From Vibrio hippocampi (lineage in GTDB: Bacteria; Pseudomonadota; Gammaproteobacteria; Enterobacterales; Vibrionaceae): a DNA stretch of 64,000 bases. The notes under the pieces are model-generated. The model was not told where the DNA came from, made no database searches, and saw only the letters and a list, made by a program, of their open reading frames with translations. Within the stretch, counting starts at the first letter, position 1; every line of letters begins with the position of its first letter. The position numbers and the translations under genes are program-made. The stretch is taken from contig NZ_CAKLCM010000002.1 in the NCBI RefSeq assembly GCF_921292975.1, positions 496,001-560,000 of the forward strand, read 5' to 3'. Shown piece after piece: positions 1-10,084 of this stretch.

Positions 1-305
1 AAAATCAATAGCAGCAGTACCTCGATGTTGTTGACGATTTCATGTTTGACCATGGCAGGGCTGGTCATGCCTATCGCAATGGCTTCGATGGCCAGTAAAC
101 CACCCGGTTGCAGTGGGTAACACTTTAATGCCATTGCAAGGGTGAAAATAAATTCAATGACAAGTAACCAACCAGCAACAAATGGGTCAATTAAAAAGAA
201 AACGATAGGGTTAATAATTAAGAAAGCAATAATGGCGACTTTGTACCAATCGGGTGCCTTACCAAGAAAGTTCTTGAGAAACGCATGTCCTAATGTCTTT
301 GGCAT
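1..305 (-). CDS. nhaB: Na+/H+ antiporter NhaB, N-terminal part
   Basis: Inner-membrane sodium/proton antiporter used for sodium extrusion. Only the first 101 codons lie in the window; the gene runs off the left edge. The visible N-terminus ([20 protein letters not shown], then hydrophobic segments and a '[19 protein letters not shown]' stretch) matches what I know of vibrio NhaB. The start at 305 fits the family N-terminus. It is divergent from fadR, the classical enteric and vibrio arrangement, which supports the call. Confidence 0.9.
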   Translation of the reverse strand, partial: MPKTLGHAFLKNFLGKAPDWYKVAIIAFLIINPIVFFLIDPFVAGWLLVIEFIFTLAMALKCYPLQPGGLLAIEAIAIGMTSPAMVKHEIVNNIEVLLLLI

Positions 306-1077
306 AATATACTCTTGCGTGTTTAAACAGATTCGATAAATAGAAGTTACGCGACACAGAAATGGTTAACGACATAACTCTTCACTTTGACTAATACTGG
401 CTTGAGAATTTAGCGAACTGTATTCCCAAAATAACAAAGAGTTACGCCTAAAAGTAGGTGGCTCCATCGGAAGCCAAGTAGTGTCAACGGTTAGAACGAT
501 ACTGACCTTTCCGACAGTTTTAGTCAATAAAAGTTACAAATCAAAACAAAAAGAAAGTTGATTTATCAGCGCTTTGCTGAGTTAGGCGATAGAATGTTCT
601 CTTGACAGAAGTAAAAAGCCTATTTGTATTATTTTAATATGATTTGTCTCACTATTGTTACGTTTGGCTAGTTTTTGCTATTTAAAGTTAAAGTTAATTT
701 ATAAATTTCATTTAGTTAAGAATAATAACCACATTGTTTATGTCGTTTAATTATAATCAACTCATCTTATATAAAATAAGTCCGTTATTTGTTCAATGGT
801 CAAACCTGGTGGTGAGTTATTTTAAAATGGTTTTTTGCAATCTTACATTGAGTAAATAGTGCGAAGGTAACATCGCTGAATACTCTATTTTATGGAGTGC
901 CATACGTTATGTTGATGTGATGCTTACACACCATGTTGATGATTCCGCGCTGGCTTTGGCTGTAGTGTTACCTCTCATTAATTCAGCTGAATAGTCCTAC
1001 AGATGTACCAAATTCTTAAAGGAGTGGTATGATGAGTGCCAAATAGGATTTAACACAGTGATCGGAAACACCCCAAC
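306..1077. other. nhaB-fadR divergent intergenic region
   Basis: A 770-base AT-rich spacer with no convincing gene. Near fadR there is an extended -10-like motif TGG-TATGAT at 1025-1033, a plausible fadR promoter element without a clear -35. A good AAAGGAG lies just upstream and is followed by a five-codon ATG-TAG mini-frame, which I do not call as a gene. No clear terminator or FadR operator was seen here. Confidence 0.4.
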
Positions 1078-1917
1078 ATGGTAATCAAGGCAAAAAGCCC
1101 AGCAGGTTTTGCTGAAAAATATATTATAGAGAGCATCTGGAATGGACGTTTTGCTCCAGGCTCTATTCTCCCAGCCGAACGTGAGCTATCAGAGTTAATA
1201 GGGGTAACACGAACCACTTTACGCGAAGTATTGCAGCGCTTAGCCAGAGACGGTTGGCTCACTATTCAACATGGTAAACCAACGAAAGTGAATCAGTTTA
1301 TGGAGACTTCCGGTCTGCATATCCTTGATACCTTGATGACCCTCGATGCAGACAATGCAACGTCTATTGTTGAAGACTTACTTGCAGCACGGACCAACAT
1401 CAGCCCTATCTTTATGCGTTATGCATTTAAAGTAAATAAAGAGAACTCGGAGCGCACGATCGAGAATGTCATCGATTCTTGCGAAAGCTTATTGCGAGCC
1501 AGTTCTTGGGATGTTTTTGTCGAATCCTCACCTTATGCTGAGAAAATTCGCCAAAATGTCAAAGATGACGGCGAAAAGAACGAGGAACTGAGACAGTCGA
1601 TCTTAGTCGCTCGTACCTTTAACTTTTACGACTACATGTTGTTTCAACGTCTAGCATTTCATTCTGGCAACCAGATTTATGGTCTGATCTTTAACGGTTT
1701 GCGTAAGTTGTATGATCGTGTAGGGAGTTATTATTTCTCTAACCCAGAAGCAAGATCGTTAGCGCTTAACTTTTATAAAGAGTTGCTACACATTTGCCAA
1801 ACTGGTGAGAGAGAGCAGTTGCCAAATGCAATTCGTCAATATGGTTTGGCGAGTAGTCATCTCTGGAACGAGATGAAAACGACACTGCCAACGAACTTCA
1901 CTGAAGACGACAGCTAA
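1078..1917 (+). CDS. fadR: Fatty acid metabolism regulator FadR (vibrio type)
   Basis: GntR-family transcription factor that represses beta-oxidation genes and activates unsaturated fatty-acid synthesis; long-chain acyl-CoA releases it from DNA. Residues 1-75 are the winged-helix domain ([20 protein letters not shown]), followed by the all-helical acyl-CoA domain. At 279 residues it is 40 longer than the 239-residue enteric FadR. The extra segment sits near residues 138-178 (around [20 protein letters not shown]), as known for V. cholerae FadR, where it adds a second ligand site. A likely target operator is present in this window, upstream of fadH. Confidence 0.96.
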   Translation: MVIKAKSPAGFAEKYIIESIWNGRFAPGSILPAERELSELIGVTRTTLREVLQRLARDGWLTIQHGKPTKVNQFMETSGLHILDTLMTLDADNATSIVEDLLAARTNISPIFMRYAFKVNKENSERTIENVIDSCESLLRASSWDVFVESSPYAEKIRQNVKDDGEKNEELRQSILVARTFNFYDYMLFQRLAFHSGNQIYGLIFNGLRKLYDRVGSYYFSNPEARSLALNFYKELLHICQTGEREQLPNAIRQYGLASSHLWNEMKTTLPTNFTEDDS

Positions 1918-1951
1918 TCTTGTTGTCTCGCTAGCTAAGTGATTAAAATAG

Positions 1952-1982
1952 AAAGGGATACGGAGTGAATTCGTATCCCTTT
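1952..1982 (+). terminator. Terminator after fadR
   Basis: Perfect 11-bp stem (AAAGGGATACG / CGTATCCCTTT) with a 9-base loop, ending in T residues, 35 bases after the fadR stop. Confidence 0.8.
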
Positions 1983-2084
1983 ATGTATCTCAAGACGAAT
2001 TAGCCATCAATAATTTAACTATCAATAAGTTAACTATAAATATGTGCGGCTAAACCTGATTGGTCTCTAAACCGTGATTAGCAA

Positions 2085-2891
2085 CTAAATCATTGCTGCA
2101 TTATTAATGGGAAGATAGCTGTCGACCGACATTTCTCGTAGCACGCTGTCATAACAACTAAAGATAACCTCAGAGATCTCTGAAGTCAGTTGATATAAAG
2201 ATTCTCTATCCATATCCGGTTCCGGATTGGCAATCAGCGCTTCAAGTCTATGGACTGCGGTGCTGTACATCGGAGAAGCGACGGCCTGAGGACATACCAA
2301 GCTGAGTTTATTGAGTTTTCGATACATCATGTCGCTGTAATGAATACTTCTCTGCTGCCCAAGGTTCGAATCTAGGGTGCTGACACTGACTCTAAACTGA
2401 GTGAGGCAATCTAAAGCATCGATCATACCGAGCCAAAAATCTCGATACTCTTCAATCGCCGCCTCTTGATCTCTATCCATCAACCAAAGCCTAAATAAAT
2501 CGTCAATCGACATCAATACTTGGCGCATTAGTTTGCCGTGTACGAGTTGGTTCCGGCTCACTGTGCTGCGTTTCCAAGTCTTGCTCAACTGTTTAAGTTG
2601 ATTTTGTAATACGCGGTACATAGGTTTGTTATCGACGTGAGCCGTGGCGATGATCTCGTTAAGCAGTTGGTCTACTTTGCTATGGATCATACTGAGCTGT
2701 TCATTTTTGTTTTGACCAAAGCTAAGAGAGTAATGAGTGATGGCTCTGTGCTGACGTAGAAGCGGTACTAACGCCTTCAGTTTACAGATGAGTTGGAATT
2801 TACGTTCTGTTTTTAGATCGGTGTATTGGGAATAGCGGTAAATAGCCGCCAAAATGGCGATGGATAATACAAGCGACAGAAATACAAACAT
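2085..2891 (-). CDS. Membrane-anchored protein of unknown function
   Basis: 268 residues. The first ~20 residues (MFVFLSLVLSIAILAAIYRY) form one transmembrane segment or uncleaved signal anchor; the rest is soluble and probably helical. The stretch 'LVPLLRQHRAITHYSLSFGQ' vaguely recalls nitrate/nitrite-sensing (NIT) helical domains, but the match is too weak to name it. It converges with fadR and lies downstream of metG on the same strand beyond a terminator, so it is probably transcribed alone. It looks like a conserved vibrio protein of unknown role. Confidence 0.7.
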   Translation of the reverse strand: MFVFLSLVLSIAILAAIYRYSQYTDLKTERKFQLICKLKALVPLLRQHRAITHYSLSFGQNKNEQLSMIHSKVDQLLNEIIATAHVDNKPMYRVLQNQLKQLSKTWKRSTVSRNQLVHGKLMRQVLMSIDDLFRLWLMDRDQEAAIEEYRDFWLGMIDALDCLTQFRVSVSTLDSNLGQQRSIHYSDMMYRKLNKLSLVCPQAVASPMYSTAVHRLEALIANPEPDMDRESLYQLTSEISEVIFSCYDSVLREMSVDSYLPINNAAMI

Positions 2892-3059
2892 ATCTAGCTC
2901 CTTGACGTTTGACTAATTAGCTATGTCAAGAAGAGGAATTGCAAGGACGGTGCCAATCGTAAAAAGCCTTGATATACAATGGTTTGAATAAAAATTCTGT
3001 CGCAAAAGTGAGACAAGTTGGTGCAGGTGCACCGCTATTGTGAGTTAAATCACAAAAAA

Positions 3060-3082
3060 AGCCGACCTATAAAAGGTCGGCT
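3060..3082 (-). terminator. Terminator after metG
   Basis: Eight-bp stem AGCCGACC / GGTCGGCT with a 7-base loop. On the minus strand it is followed by a run of T, 32 bases past the metG stop. Confidence 0.85.
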
Positions 3083-3113
3083 CGATCAATCCGTTGCGTA
3101 AGTATCCAAATGG

Positions 3114-5162
3114 TTACATTACACGCATGCCCGGCTGTGCGCCTTCATGGGGTTCAAGGATCCATAGATCGCTACCACCAGGACCGGCAGCGAGAATCAT
3201 ACCTTCAGACATACCGAACTTCATCTTACGAGGCTTAAGGTTCGCGACCATAACGGTCAGTTTACCCTCAAGTTCTTCCGGTTTGTACGCTGACTTAATA
3301 CCAGAGAAAACCTGACGAGTTTCACCACCGATGTCTAATTGGAACTTAAGCAGCTTGTTAGCTTTCGGCACTTCCTCACAAGAGATGATGCGAGCGATAC
3401 GCATATCGACTTTGGCGAAATCGTCAAATTCGATCTCGTCAGCGATAGGATCTTTACTCAGTTCGCTTTGTTGCGCCGCTTCCGCTTTTTCTTTAGCGGC
3501 TGCTTCAACTGCAGCATCTTCTTTAGATGTTTCGATCATCGCTTCGATGTGCTTAGGATCGATTCGGTTGAATAGCGCTTTAAACTTAGTGAGCTCGTGA
3601 CCCGTTAATGGTGCCGCGATGCCTTCCCAAGTCAGCTCATCATTTAAGAAAGCTTCGGTGCGTTGTGCTAACACAGGCATCACCGGTTTTAGGTAAGTCA
3701 TCAGCACGCGGAACAGGTTGATACCCACAGAGCAGATGTCTTGAAGCTCTTGGTCTTTACCTTCTTGCTTAGCAATAACCCACGGTGCTTTTTCATCAAC
3801 GTATTGGTTCGCTTTGTCAGCCAATGCGGTAATTTCGCGAATAGCACGACTGAACTCTCGAGTTTCATAAAGCTCCGCAATGCGGTCTGCTGCGTCAACA
3901 AACTCTTGATATAGCTCCGCTTCAACCATAGTGTCAGACAACTTGCCTTCAAAACGTTTGCTAATAAAGCCTGCATTACGAGAAGCAAGGTTAACAATTT
4001 TATTCACGACATCGGCGTTAACACGCTGTGAGAAGTCTTCTAAGTTGAGGTCCAAATCATCAATACGGCTGTTTAGCTTAGCCGCATAGTAGTAACGTAA
4101 GCACTCAGGATCTAGATGTTTAAGGTAGGTGCTCGCCTTAACGAACGTCCCTTTTGACTTAGACATTTTGGCACCGTTTACCGTGACATAGCCGTGAACG
4201 AAAACGTTATTTGGCATACGGTAGCCCGCACCGTCCAGCATGGCTGGCCAGAATAGGCTGTGGAAGTAAACGATGTCTTTACCGATAAAGTGATACAGCT
4301 CAGTTTTGCTGTCTTTGTTCCAGTACTCGTCGAAGTCGAGATCATCGCGTTTGTCACACAGGTTTTTGAATGAACCCATGTAACCGATAGGCGCGTCTAG
4401 CCATACGTAGAAGAATTTGTTCTTCTCGCCTGGGATTTCAAAACCAAAATAAGGCGCGTCACGAGAAATATCCCACTGTTGAAGACCTGATTCAAACCAC
4501 TCTTGCATCTTGTTGGCGGTTTCAGTTTGCAGTGAACCTGAACGTGTCCACGCTTGCAGCATGCTTTCAAACTGAGGTAGGTCAAAGAAGAAATGCTCAG
4601 AATCTTTCATTTCTGGGGTTGCACCAGAGACTGCCGATTTAGGGTTGATCAATTCCGTTGGACTGTATGTCGCACCACAGTTGTCGCAGTTGTCACCGTA
4701 TTGGTCTTCCGACTTACACTTAGGGCAAGTACCTTTTACAAAGCGGTCTGGCAAGAACATCTCTTTTTCAGGGTCAAACAACTGAGAGATGGTGCGGCTC
4801 GAAATGAAACCATTTTTCTTAAGCTGCAGATAGATGTGAGACGCTAGCTCGCGGTTCTCTTCAGAGTGCGTGCTGTGGTAGTTGTCAAAACTAATATTGA
4901 AGCCAGCGAAATCAGACTGGTGCTCTTCACTAACGGCTGCGATCATCTCTTCAGGCGTGATCCCCATCTGCTGAGCTTTCAGCATGATTGGTGTGCCGTG
5001 CGCATCATCAGCACAAATGAAGTTGACGACATTGCCGCGCAGACGTTGATAACGTACCCAGATGTCTGCTTGAATGTGCTCAAGCATGTGACCGAGGTGA
5101 ATTGACCCGTTAGCGTACGGAAGTGCGCAGGTTACCAATAGTTTTCTTGGATCGGTTGCCAT
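3114..5162 (-). CDS. metG: Methionyl-tRNA synthetase
   Basis: Charges initiator and elongator tRNA-Met in the cytoplasm; essential. 682 residues, the normal length for the long homodimeric form. The class I signatures are visible: HLGH within '[15 protein letters not shown]' near residue 23 and KMSKS near residue 335. A CxxC zinc knuckle (CPKC...CDNC) lies near residues 145-165. A C-terminal tRNA-binding domain starts around '[12 protein letters not shown]'. It is divergent from mrp, as in many gammaproteobacteria. Confidence 0.98.
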   Translation of the reverse strand: MATDPRKLLVTCALPYANGSIHLGHMLEHIQADIWVRYQRLRGNVVNFICADDAHGTPIMLKAQQMGITPEEMIAAVSEEHQSDFAGFNISFDNYHSTHSEENRELASHIYLQLKKNGFISSRTISQLFDPEKEMFLPDRFVKGTCPKCKSEDQYGDNCDNCGATYSPTELINPKSAVSGATPEMKDSEHFFFDLPQFESMLQAWTRSGSLQTETANKMQEWFESGLQQWDISRDAPYFGFEIPGEKNKFFYVWLDAPIGYMGSFKNLCDKRDDLDFDEYWNKDSKTELYHFIGKDIVYFHSLFWPAMLDGAGYRMPNNVFVHGYVTVNGAKMSKSKGTFVKASTYLKHLDPECLRYYYAAKLNSRIDDLDLNLEDFSQRVNADVVNKIVNLASRNAGFISKRFEGKLSDTMVEAELYQEFVDAADRIAELYETREFSRAIREITALADKANQYVDEKAPWVIAKQEGKDQELQDICSVGINLFRVLMTYLKPVMPVLAQRTEAFLNDELTWEGIAAPLTGHELTKFKALFNRIDPKHIEAMIETSKEDAAVEAAAKEKAEAAQQSELSKDPIADEIEFDDFAKVDMRIARIISCEEVPKANKLLKFQLDIGGETRQVFSGIKSAYKPEELEGKLTVMVANLKPRKMKFGMSEGMILAAGPGGSDLWILEPHEGAQPGMRVM

Positions 5163-5413
5163 ACTATAGTTTCGCTTTGTTTGTTATGAATAAAATATTG
5201 GCTAATACTACATGATGGACGGCAGGACTCCAAGATTTGGGACCATAATCCCGTTAGATTTTTAGGCTTACTGACTTTTGTTTTTAGGCTTATCGTCTTT
5301 TGCAATGACGCTTTGGTGGCGGGATGTTTGCTCATTATTAGCAAGGAAACGGCTATTTGTTAGTAAGGAAGCTGCTATGGTTAATAAAAACAGATAATAA
5401 TAAGGAAGTAGTA

Positions 5414-6490
5414 ATGCACTCTTTTGAATCCAAACAAGCATTTTGTCAGTGGTTAGGGCAGTTTGTGAGTGACTATTTTATTGTGGGGTGGAGTGAGGTT
5501 CCGGGTGTCGTAATCGTGCAGCCGTCAGGTGAGTTTTTAATTCGCATCCCTTTTGCGAATCAGACGAGCGTGGCAGAGCTCAATCAATGGATTAAACAAC
5601 AGCAACAAACACAGCAGGTTGCTGCCTTTGATTATCGTATAGAAACTCAAGTAGCCTCACTGGAAACCACTGTTGCCTCAGCGGTGGCTGGGGTAAAAAA
5701 TATTATTGCCGTGACTTCAGCGAAAGGTGGCGTAGGTAAATCAACCACGGCGATCAATCTTGCATTGGCGATTGACAAGCTTGGGGCAAAGGTGGGGATT
5801 TTAGATGCGGATATTTATGGTCCGTCTATTCCCATGATGATGGGAAAGATGGATGCCCAACCTGAGGTTCGAGATGCGAAATGGATGCAGCCTATTGTCA
5901 GCCATAATATTGCGACTCAATCTATCGGATACTTGATCAGCGCTGATGATGCAGCAATTTGGCGCGGTCCCATGGCATCAAAAGCATTGGCGCAATTGCT
6001 CAATGAAACCGAGTGGCACGAACTGGATTATTTGATCATCGACATGCCTCCGGGTACAGGTGATATCCAATTAACTCTGTCGCAGCAAATTCCTGTGACG
6101 GGCGCTTTGATTGTTACCACGCCTCAAGACCTCGCGTTAGCTGACGCGGTAAAAGGGGCGGCGATGTTTGAAAAGGTATCGGTGCCGGTTGTCGGGATTG
6201 TCGAGAACATGAGTTACCACATTTGCAGTCAATGCGGCTCAAAAGAAGCGATATTCGGCAGTGGCGGAGCGCAGTGGATGTCAGAGAAATTTGGTTTAAA
6301 TTTGCTGGCACAAATTCCACTGCATATTGATATTCGCGAGTCTATCGACAACGGAGTGCCTACCGTCGTCGCCGATCCCGCTGGCGAACATAGTCAAATC
6401 TATCTCAATCTTGCACAAAAAGTATGCGCTGATATGTATTGGACTGGCAAGGCAAAACCAGAATCGATTCAATTTACGATGGTGAATTGA
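5414..6490 (+). CDS. apbC: Iron-sulfur cluster carrier protein Mrp/ApbC
   Basis: Cytoplasmic P-loop ATPase that binds and hands over Fe-S clusters. 358 residues. A degenerate N-terminal MIP18/DUF59-like region (about 1-95) precedes the deviant Walker A SAKGGVGKST near residue 102. The family CxxC pair is present in 'HICSQCGSKEAIFG'. I chose the ATG at 5414 because AAGGAAG sits 5 bases upstream; the frame stays open to an ATG at 5357 that lacks a comparable site. It is divergent from metG. Confidence 0.95.
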   Translation: MHSFESKQAFCQWLGQFVSDYFIVGWSEVPGVVIVQPSGEFLIRIPFANQTSVAELNQWIKQQQQTQQVAAFDYRIETQVASLETTVASAVAGVKNIIAVTSAKGGVGKSTTAINLALAIDKLGAKVGILDADIYGPSIPMMMGKMDAQPEVRDAKWMQPIVSHNIATQSIGYLISADDAAIWRGPMASKALAQLLNETEWHELDYLIIDMPPGTGDIQLTLSQQIPVTGALIVTTPQDLALADAVKGAAMFEKVSVPVVGIVENMSYHICSQCGSKEAIFGSGGAQWMSEKFGLNLLAQIPLHIDIRESIDNGVPTVVADPAGEHSQIYLNLAQKVCADMYWTGKAKPESIQFTMVN

Positions 6491-6604
6491 ATCGAGGCTA
6501 AGAAAGCACGGAATTAATTGTAACTTCATCTAGTAACTAACAGGTGAACTGCCTATAATTACGCGGTTTTTGTTCCAGCTCCAAATTAAGACTAGGTATA
6601 AAGA

Positions 6605-7246
6605 ATGTCTGAAAATAATCAATGTGTCATTGTCGGTATCGCAGGTGCTTCTGCGTCAGGTAAAAGCTTGATCGCGAGCACCATCTATAACGAATTGCGA
6701 GAAAAGGTTGGTGACCATCAAATAGGTGTGATTACAGAGGACTGTTATTACAATGACCAAAGTGATTTGAGCATGGAAGAGCGTGTCAAGACCAACTATG
6801 ACCATCCCAATGCCTTGGACCATGATCTTCTTCGTGAGCATCTACAAGCGTTGATTGATGGAAAGTCAGTCGAAGTGCCGGAGTACAGCTATTCAGAGCA
6901 TACGCGTACCGAAAATACGGCAACCATGACACCTAAAAAAGTGATCATTCTGGAAGGGATTCTGCTACTGACCGATCCCCGTCTGCGCGACCTAATGCAC
7001 GCGACGGTCTTTATGGATACGCCATTAGACATCTGTTTACTGCGTCGTGTTAAACGTGACGTTGAAGAGCGTGGTCGTACTATGGAGTCTGTTCTGACTC
7101 AGTACCAAAACACCGTTCGTCCAATGTTTATGCAGTTTATTGAGCCGTCGAAACAGTATGCCGACATTATCGTTCCGAGAGGCGGTAAAAACCGTATCGC
7201 TATCGATGTCCTTAAAGCGCATATTGCGAAACTGCTCAAGGCGTAA
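6605..7246 (+). CDS. udk: Uridine kinase
   Basis: Phosphorylates uridine and cytidine to UMP and CMP in pyrimidine salvage. 213 residues, the usual length. Walker A is GASASGKS near residue 14. The nucleoside-binding region '[20 protein letters not shown]' and the '[15 protein letters not shown]' block follow the bacterial Udk pattern. The metG/mrp/udk order is conserved in relatives. The ATG at 6605 follows a purine-rich stretch ending AAAGA. Confidence 0.97.
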   Translation: MSENNQCVIVGIAGASASGKSLIASTIYNELREKVGDHQIGVITEDCYYNDQSDLSMEERVKTNYDHPNALDHDLLREHLQALIDGKSVEVPEYSYSEHTRTENTATMTPKKVIILEGILLLTDPRLRDLMHATVFMDTPLDICLLRRVKRDVEERGRTMESVLTQYQNTVRPMFMQFIEPSKQYADIIVPRGGKNRIAIDVLKAHIAKLLKA

Positions 7247-7394
7247 TCAGAAGGTGATTTTCTGTCTATTTTGAGTTATTTAGTTGCAAAATCGACCTAG
7301 GAATAATCATGATTAACTGCCTATTTGTCGCTTAGATGATCTATACTGTCTAGATAGATAAGCTGCTTTAAATAGCGTTTAAATTTAATGAATT

Positions 7395-7420
7395 AGTGGC
7401 TCTTATGAGCCACTTTTTTT
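7395..7420 (+). terminator. Terminator between udk and asmA
   Basis: Eight-bp stem AGTGGCTC / GAGCCACT with a TTAT loop, followed by seven T. Confidence 0.85.
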
Positions 7421-7447
7421 GTTTATAGCATTCAAGGAAAGTTATTC

Positions 7448-9544
7448 ATGAAAAAACTACTGCTCATTGTGGCCATCCCGGTGCTTGTGATTGTATTGGG
7501 CATTGTCGGTTTGGTGACCTTGGTTAACCCAAATCAATTCAAACCAATGATTATTGAACAGGTGAAGAATCAAACTGGGCTTGATTTGGAAGTGAAAGGG
7601 GATATTGGTTGGCAGTTCTTTCCATCGGTTGGTTTAGAACTCGGGCGAACGGAGTTGAAAAACCCACAAGGTTTTTCTAAGCCGAATTTGTTTGCTGTCG
7701 ATCAAGTCAGCGTCAGCGTGTCCGTTGTTCCATTGCTCAGCCAGCAGTTAGACATTGGCTCAGTGACATTGGATGGAGCTCAAGTGTATCTGGAAACGCT
7801 GAAGGACGGTCGTTCAAACCTCGACTCAATTAATCAATCAGCACAGACAACTCAAGATCAAAACGCAGCTGCGGAACAAGAAACAGCGCCAACCGACCAG
7901 TCATCAGACAGCAAGTCCTCAGCCAGCAATTGGCAAATCACCCTCAATGGTGTGACGGTGTCCAATGCACAACTGGAAGTGAATAACTTTCAGACCGATA
8001 GCTTCACTAAATTGTCGAATGTGGGTTTGAATATCTCAGAGTTTGTGGCGGATCAGTGGACTAAAGCAGACTTCTCCCTTGATGGTGAAAACAATCAGCA
8101 AAAATTCACCGCGAAAGGCAGTTTAGAACTTAAATTGAGCCAAGACTTTAAGCAGTATCAAGTTAAGAATATCGATTTTGCAGCAACCTACAACGATGGT
8201 GTCAACCAAGTAGAAAGTGCACAACTGACTTTAGCCACGTTTAATTTTGACCAAGCAAACCGTCTCGATTTCAGTGCGCTGGGTATGGCAGCAGATATGA
8301 AGTTTGATGCCAAAGGGGGAACCGATTTCACGCTAGATTCGGCGATTAGCAAGCTTGATGTCAAGCAGTTGACGCTGGATGCGAAACTAGAGGGTGAGGC
8401 GTTACCTAAGTCTGCGATGGATATCAACATGGCTTCGGATCTGAGCTTTGATATCAGTAAAGGGTTTCTAGATTTTGTTCTTGAGTCTTTATCGGTCAAT
8501 AACATTACGTTAGATGGTAAAGCAACCGTACAGCTTGATGACATTCCGAAAGTCAGATTCTCTCTCCACAGTGCCAATATTGACCTTGATGAATTTTTGG
8601 GACTCGATCAACAACAATCTGCGGACAATTCAGAAACGAATAAGCCAGCTTCAACCGCGAGCGCTCAAGAGGTTGAACCTGACCTAAGCGCATTAAAGCA
8701 ACTCGACGTTCAGGGCGATATCGTGATTGATAAATTCAAAGCGAGCAACGCTCATATGCAGAATGTGAAAACCAATTTTCATATCAATAGAGGCGTCGCG
8801 TCTCTCAATGCGTTCAGTTCTCAACTGTATGATGGAACGATCACCGCGAAAGGGCAGCTTAATGCCAATACCTCTCCTGCAACGTATTCAGCCGTCAAAA
8901 CCATTAAAGGCGTAAAAGTACAGCCGATGCTTAAAGATGTGGCGGATAATGACATGCTGGAAGGCACCGGTAATATTGACGTTAATGTCAAAGGTAAAGG
9001 TCTAGCACCCACGACCATGAAGAAAAATCTAACCGGTACGGTTAAGATTAATTTTGCCGATGGTGCGGTGAACGGTATCAATGTTGCGCAGATCATCCGT
9101 GAAAATTACGCTAAGTTTAAAGGCGAATCGTTAGAAGGCACTTCAGGACCACAGAAGACCGACTTTAGTGCGATGACGGCAACGCTAAACTTAGCGAACG
9201 GTGTTGTCTCGACCACTAACCTGACGGCAGAGTCGCCATTGTTACGTATCCACGGTGAAGGCTCGGCAGACTATGTTAACGAGACGGTTGATTTTCTGGT
9301 ACGCACATCGGTAGTCGGAAGTCTAGAGGGACAGGGCGGCAAGACGATTGATGACCTTAAAGATGTCACTATCCCAATTAAGATCACTCATACTTGGTCG
9401 GATCCTAAATTTGCGTTGGTGTTTGACGATGTCCTTAAACAGAAAGCACAAAAAGAGGTGGAGCGAGTGACCGACCGCCTCGGCATTAAAGATGAAAAAA
9501 CCAAGGAAGCGGTTGATGGTCTATTAAAAGGTTTGTTTAATTAA
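7448..9544 (+). CDS. asmA: AsmA family outer-membrane assembly protein
   Basis: Large inner-membrane-anchored periplasmic protein of the AsmA/TamB class, implicated in phospholipid transport and outer-membrane biogenesis. 698 residues. One N-terminal transmembrane helix (LLLIVAIPVLVIVLGIVGLV) is followed by the family opening 'NQFKPMIIEQVKNQTGLDLEVKG' up to about residue 55. A Gln/Ser-rich spacer lies around 130-160, and a conserved C-terminal AsmA block starts near 'VNGINVAQIIRENYAKF'. It stands alone between two terminators. Confidence 0.93.
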   Translation: MKKLLLIVAIPVLVIVLGIVGLVTLVNPNQFKPMIIEQVKNQTGLDLEVKGDIGWQFFPSVGLELGRTELKNPQGFSKPNLFAVDQVSVSVSVVPLLSQQLDIGSVTLDGAQVYLETLKDGRSNLDSINQSAQTTQDQNAAAEQETAPTDQSSDSKSSASNWQITLNGVTVSNAQLEVNNFQTDSFTKLSNVGLNISEFVADQWTKADFSLDGENNQQKFTAKGSLELKLSQDFKQYQVKNIDFAATYNDGVNQVESAQLTLATFNFDQANRLDFSALGMAADMKFDAKGGTDFTLDSAISKLDVKQLTLDAKLEGEALPKSAMDINMASDLSFDISKGFLDFVLESLSVNNITLDGKATVQLDDIPKVRFSLHSANIDLDEFLGLDQQQSADNSETNKPASTASAQEVEPDLSALKQLDVQGDIVIDKFKASNAHMQNVKTNFHINRGVASLNAFSSQLYDGTITAKGQLNANTSPATYSAVKTIKGVKVQPMLKDVADNDMLEGTGNIDVNVKGKGLAPTTMKKNLTGTVKINFADGAVNGINVAQIIRENYAKFKGESLEGTSGPQKTDFSAMTATLNLANGVVSTTNLTAESPLLRIHGEGSADYVNETVDFLVRTSVVGSLEGQGGKTIDDLKDVTIPIKITHTWSDPKFALVFDDVLKQKAQKEVERVTDRLGIKDEKTKEAVDGLLKGLFN

Positions 9545-9582
9545 TTAGGTCGTCAGAAAACCAATTTTTAGCAATCCAATTA

Positions 9583-9629
9583 TTAGAAACCAAATGCGTT
9601 AGAAACCAAATGCGTTAGAAATCCAAATC
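9583..9629. repeat. Short tandem repeat, 16-bp unit
   Basis: Two perfect copies of TTAGAAACCAAATGCG (9583-9598 and 9599-9614) and a third, diverged copy. It lies between the asmA stop and its terminator. Confidence 0.8.
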
Positions 9630-9642
9630 TTAGAAATAGAGT

Positions 9643-9672
9643 AAGCCAAGCTGAATGTTAGCTTGGCTTTTT
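9643..9672 (+). terminator. Terminator after asmA
   Basis: Nine-bp stem AAGCCAAGC / GCTTGGCTT, 9-base loop, then a T run. Confidence 0.85.
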
Positions 9673-10084
9673 TTCGGCTATGTAAAATGGAAGAGTAATA
9701 TGTCAATAGTAGCAGTAAATGTAATTGATTATATTATCAAATTGACCGTTTTGAGCGAAAATTAAACAAATATAGCGCATTCGGTGCTATAGATATTGAG
9801 CCAAAAAATAAACAAAGTGTTGCTTAATGTTTCAAATTAATGCGTGGTTGCGTCACAGTCCACATACATTTGTATAACAATACGACAAAACTGTGAGATT
9901 AAACTTTATTATTTTTCTCTACTCATCCTAGAGTCTTGCTACTAGTTACGGTTTTGTAACTGGTTTTGCTCAATGCGCTCAATTTATTCCGTCATATTTG
10001 TCTTAGGAAAAGACATCCCTTTCATGGTGGATAGGAGCATTAACAAGCAGGGCAAATGGATATTTTATGATGAGGAAGATCATG
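9673..10084. other. Upstream region of the alginate lyase gene
   Basis: AT-rich 410-base spacer with no supported gene. It probably holds the promoter of the alginate lyase gene, but I could not identify a specific operator. Confidence 0.4.

Noticed and set aside
1031..1048. Five-codon ATG-TAG frame after AAAGGAG upstream of fadR
   Set aside because: Good ribosome-binding site, but the peptide is only five residues and overlaps a better -10-like element.
8188..8577. 129-codon minus-strand frame inside asmA
   Set aside because: Fully contained in a well-supported gene; composition is that of an antisense shadow.
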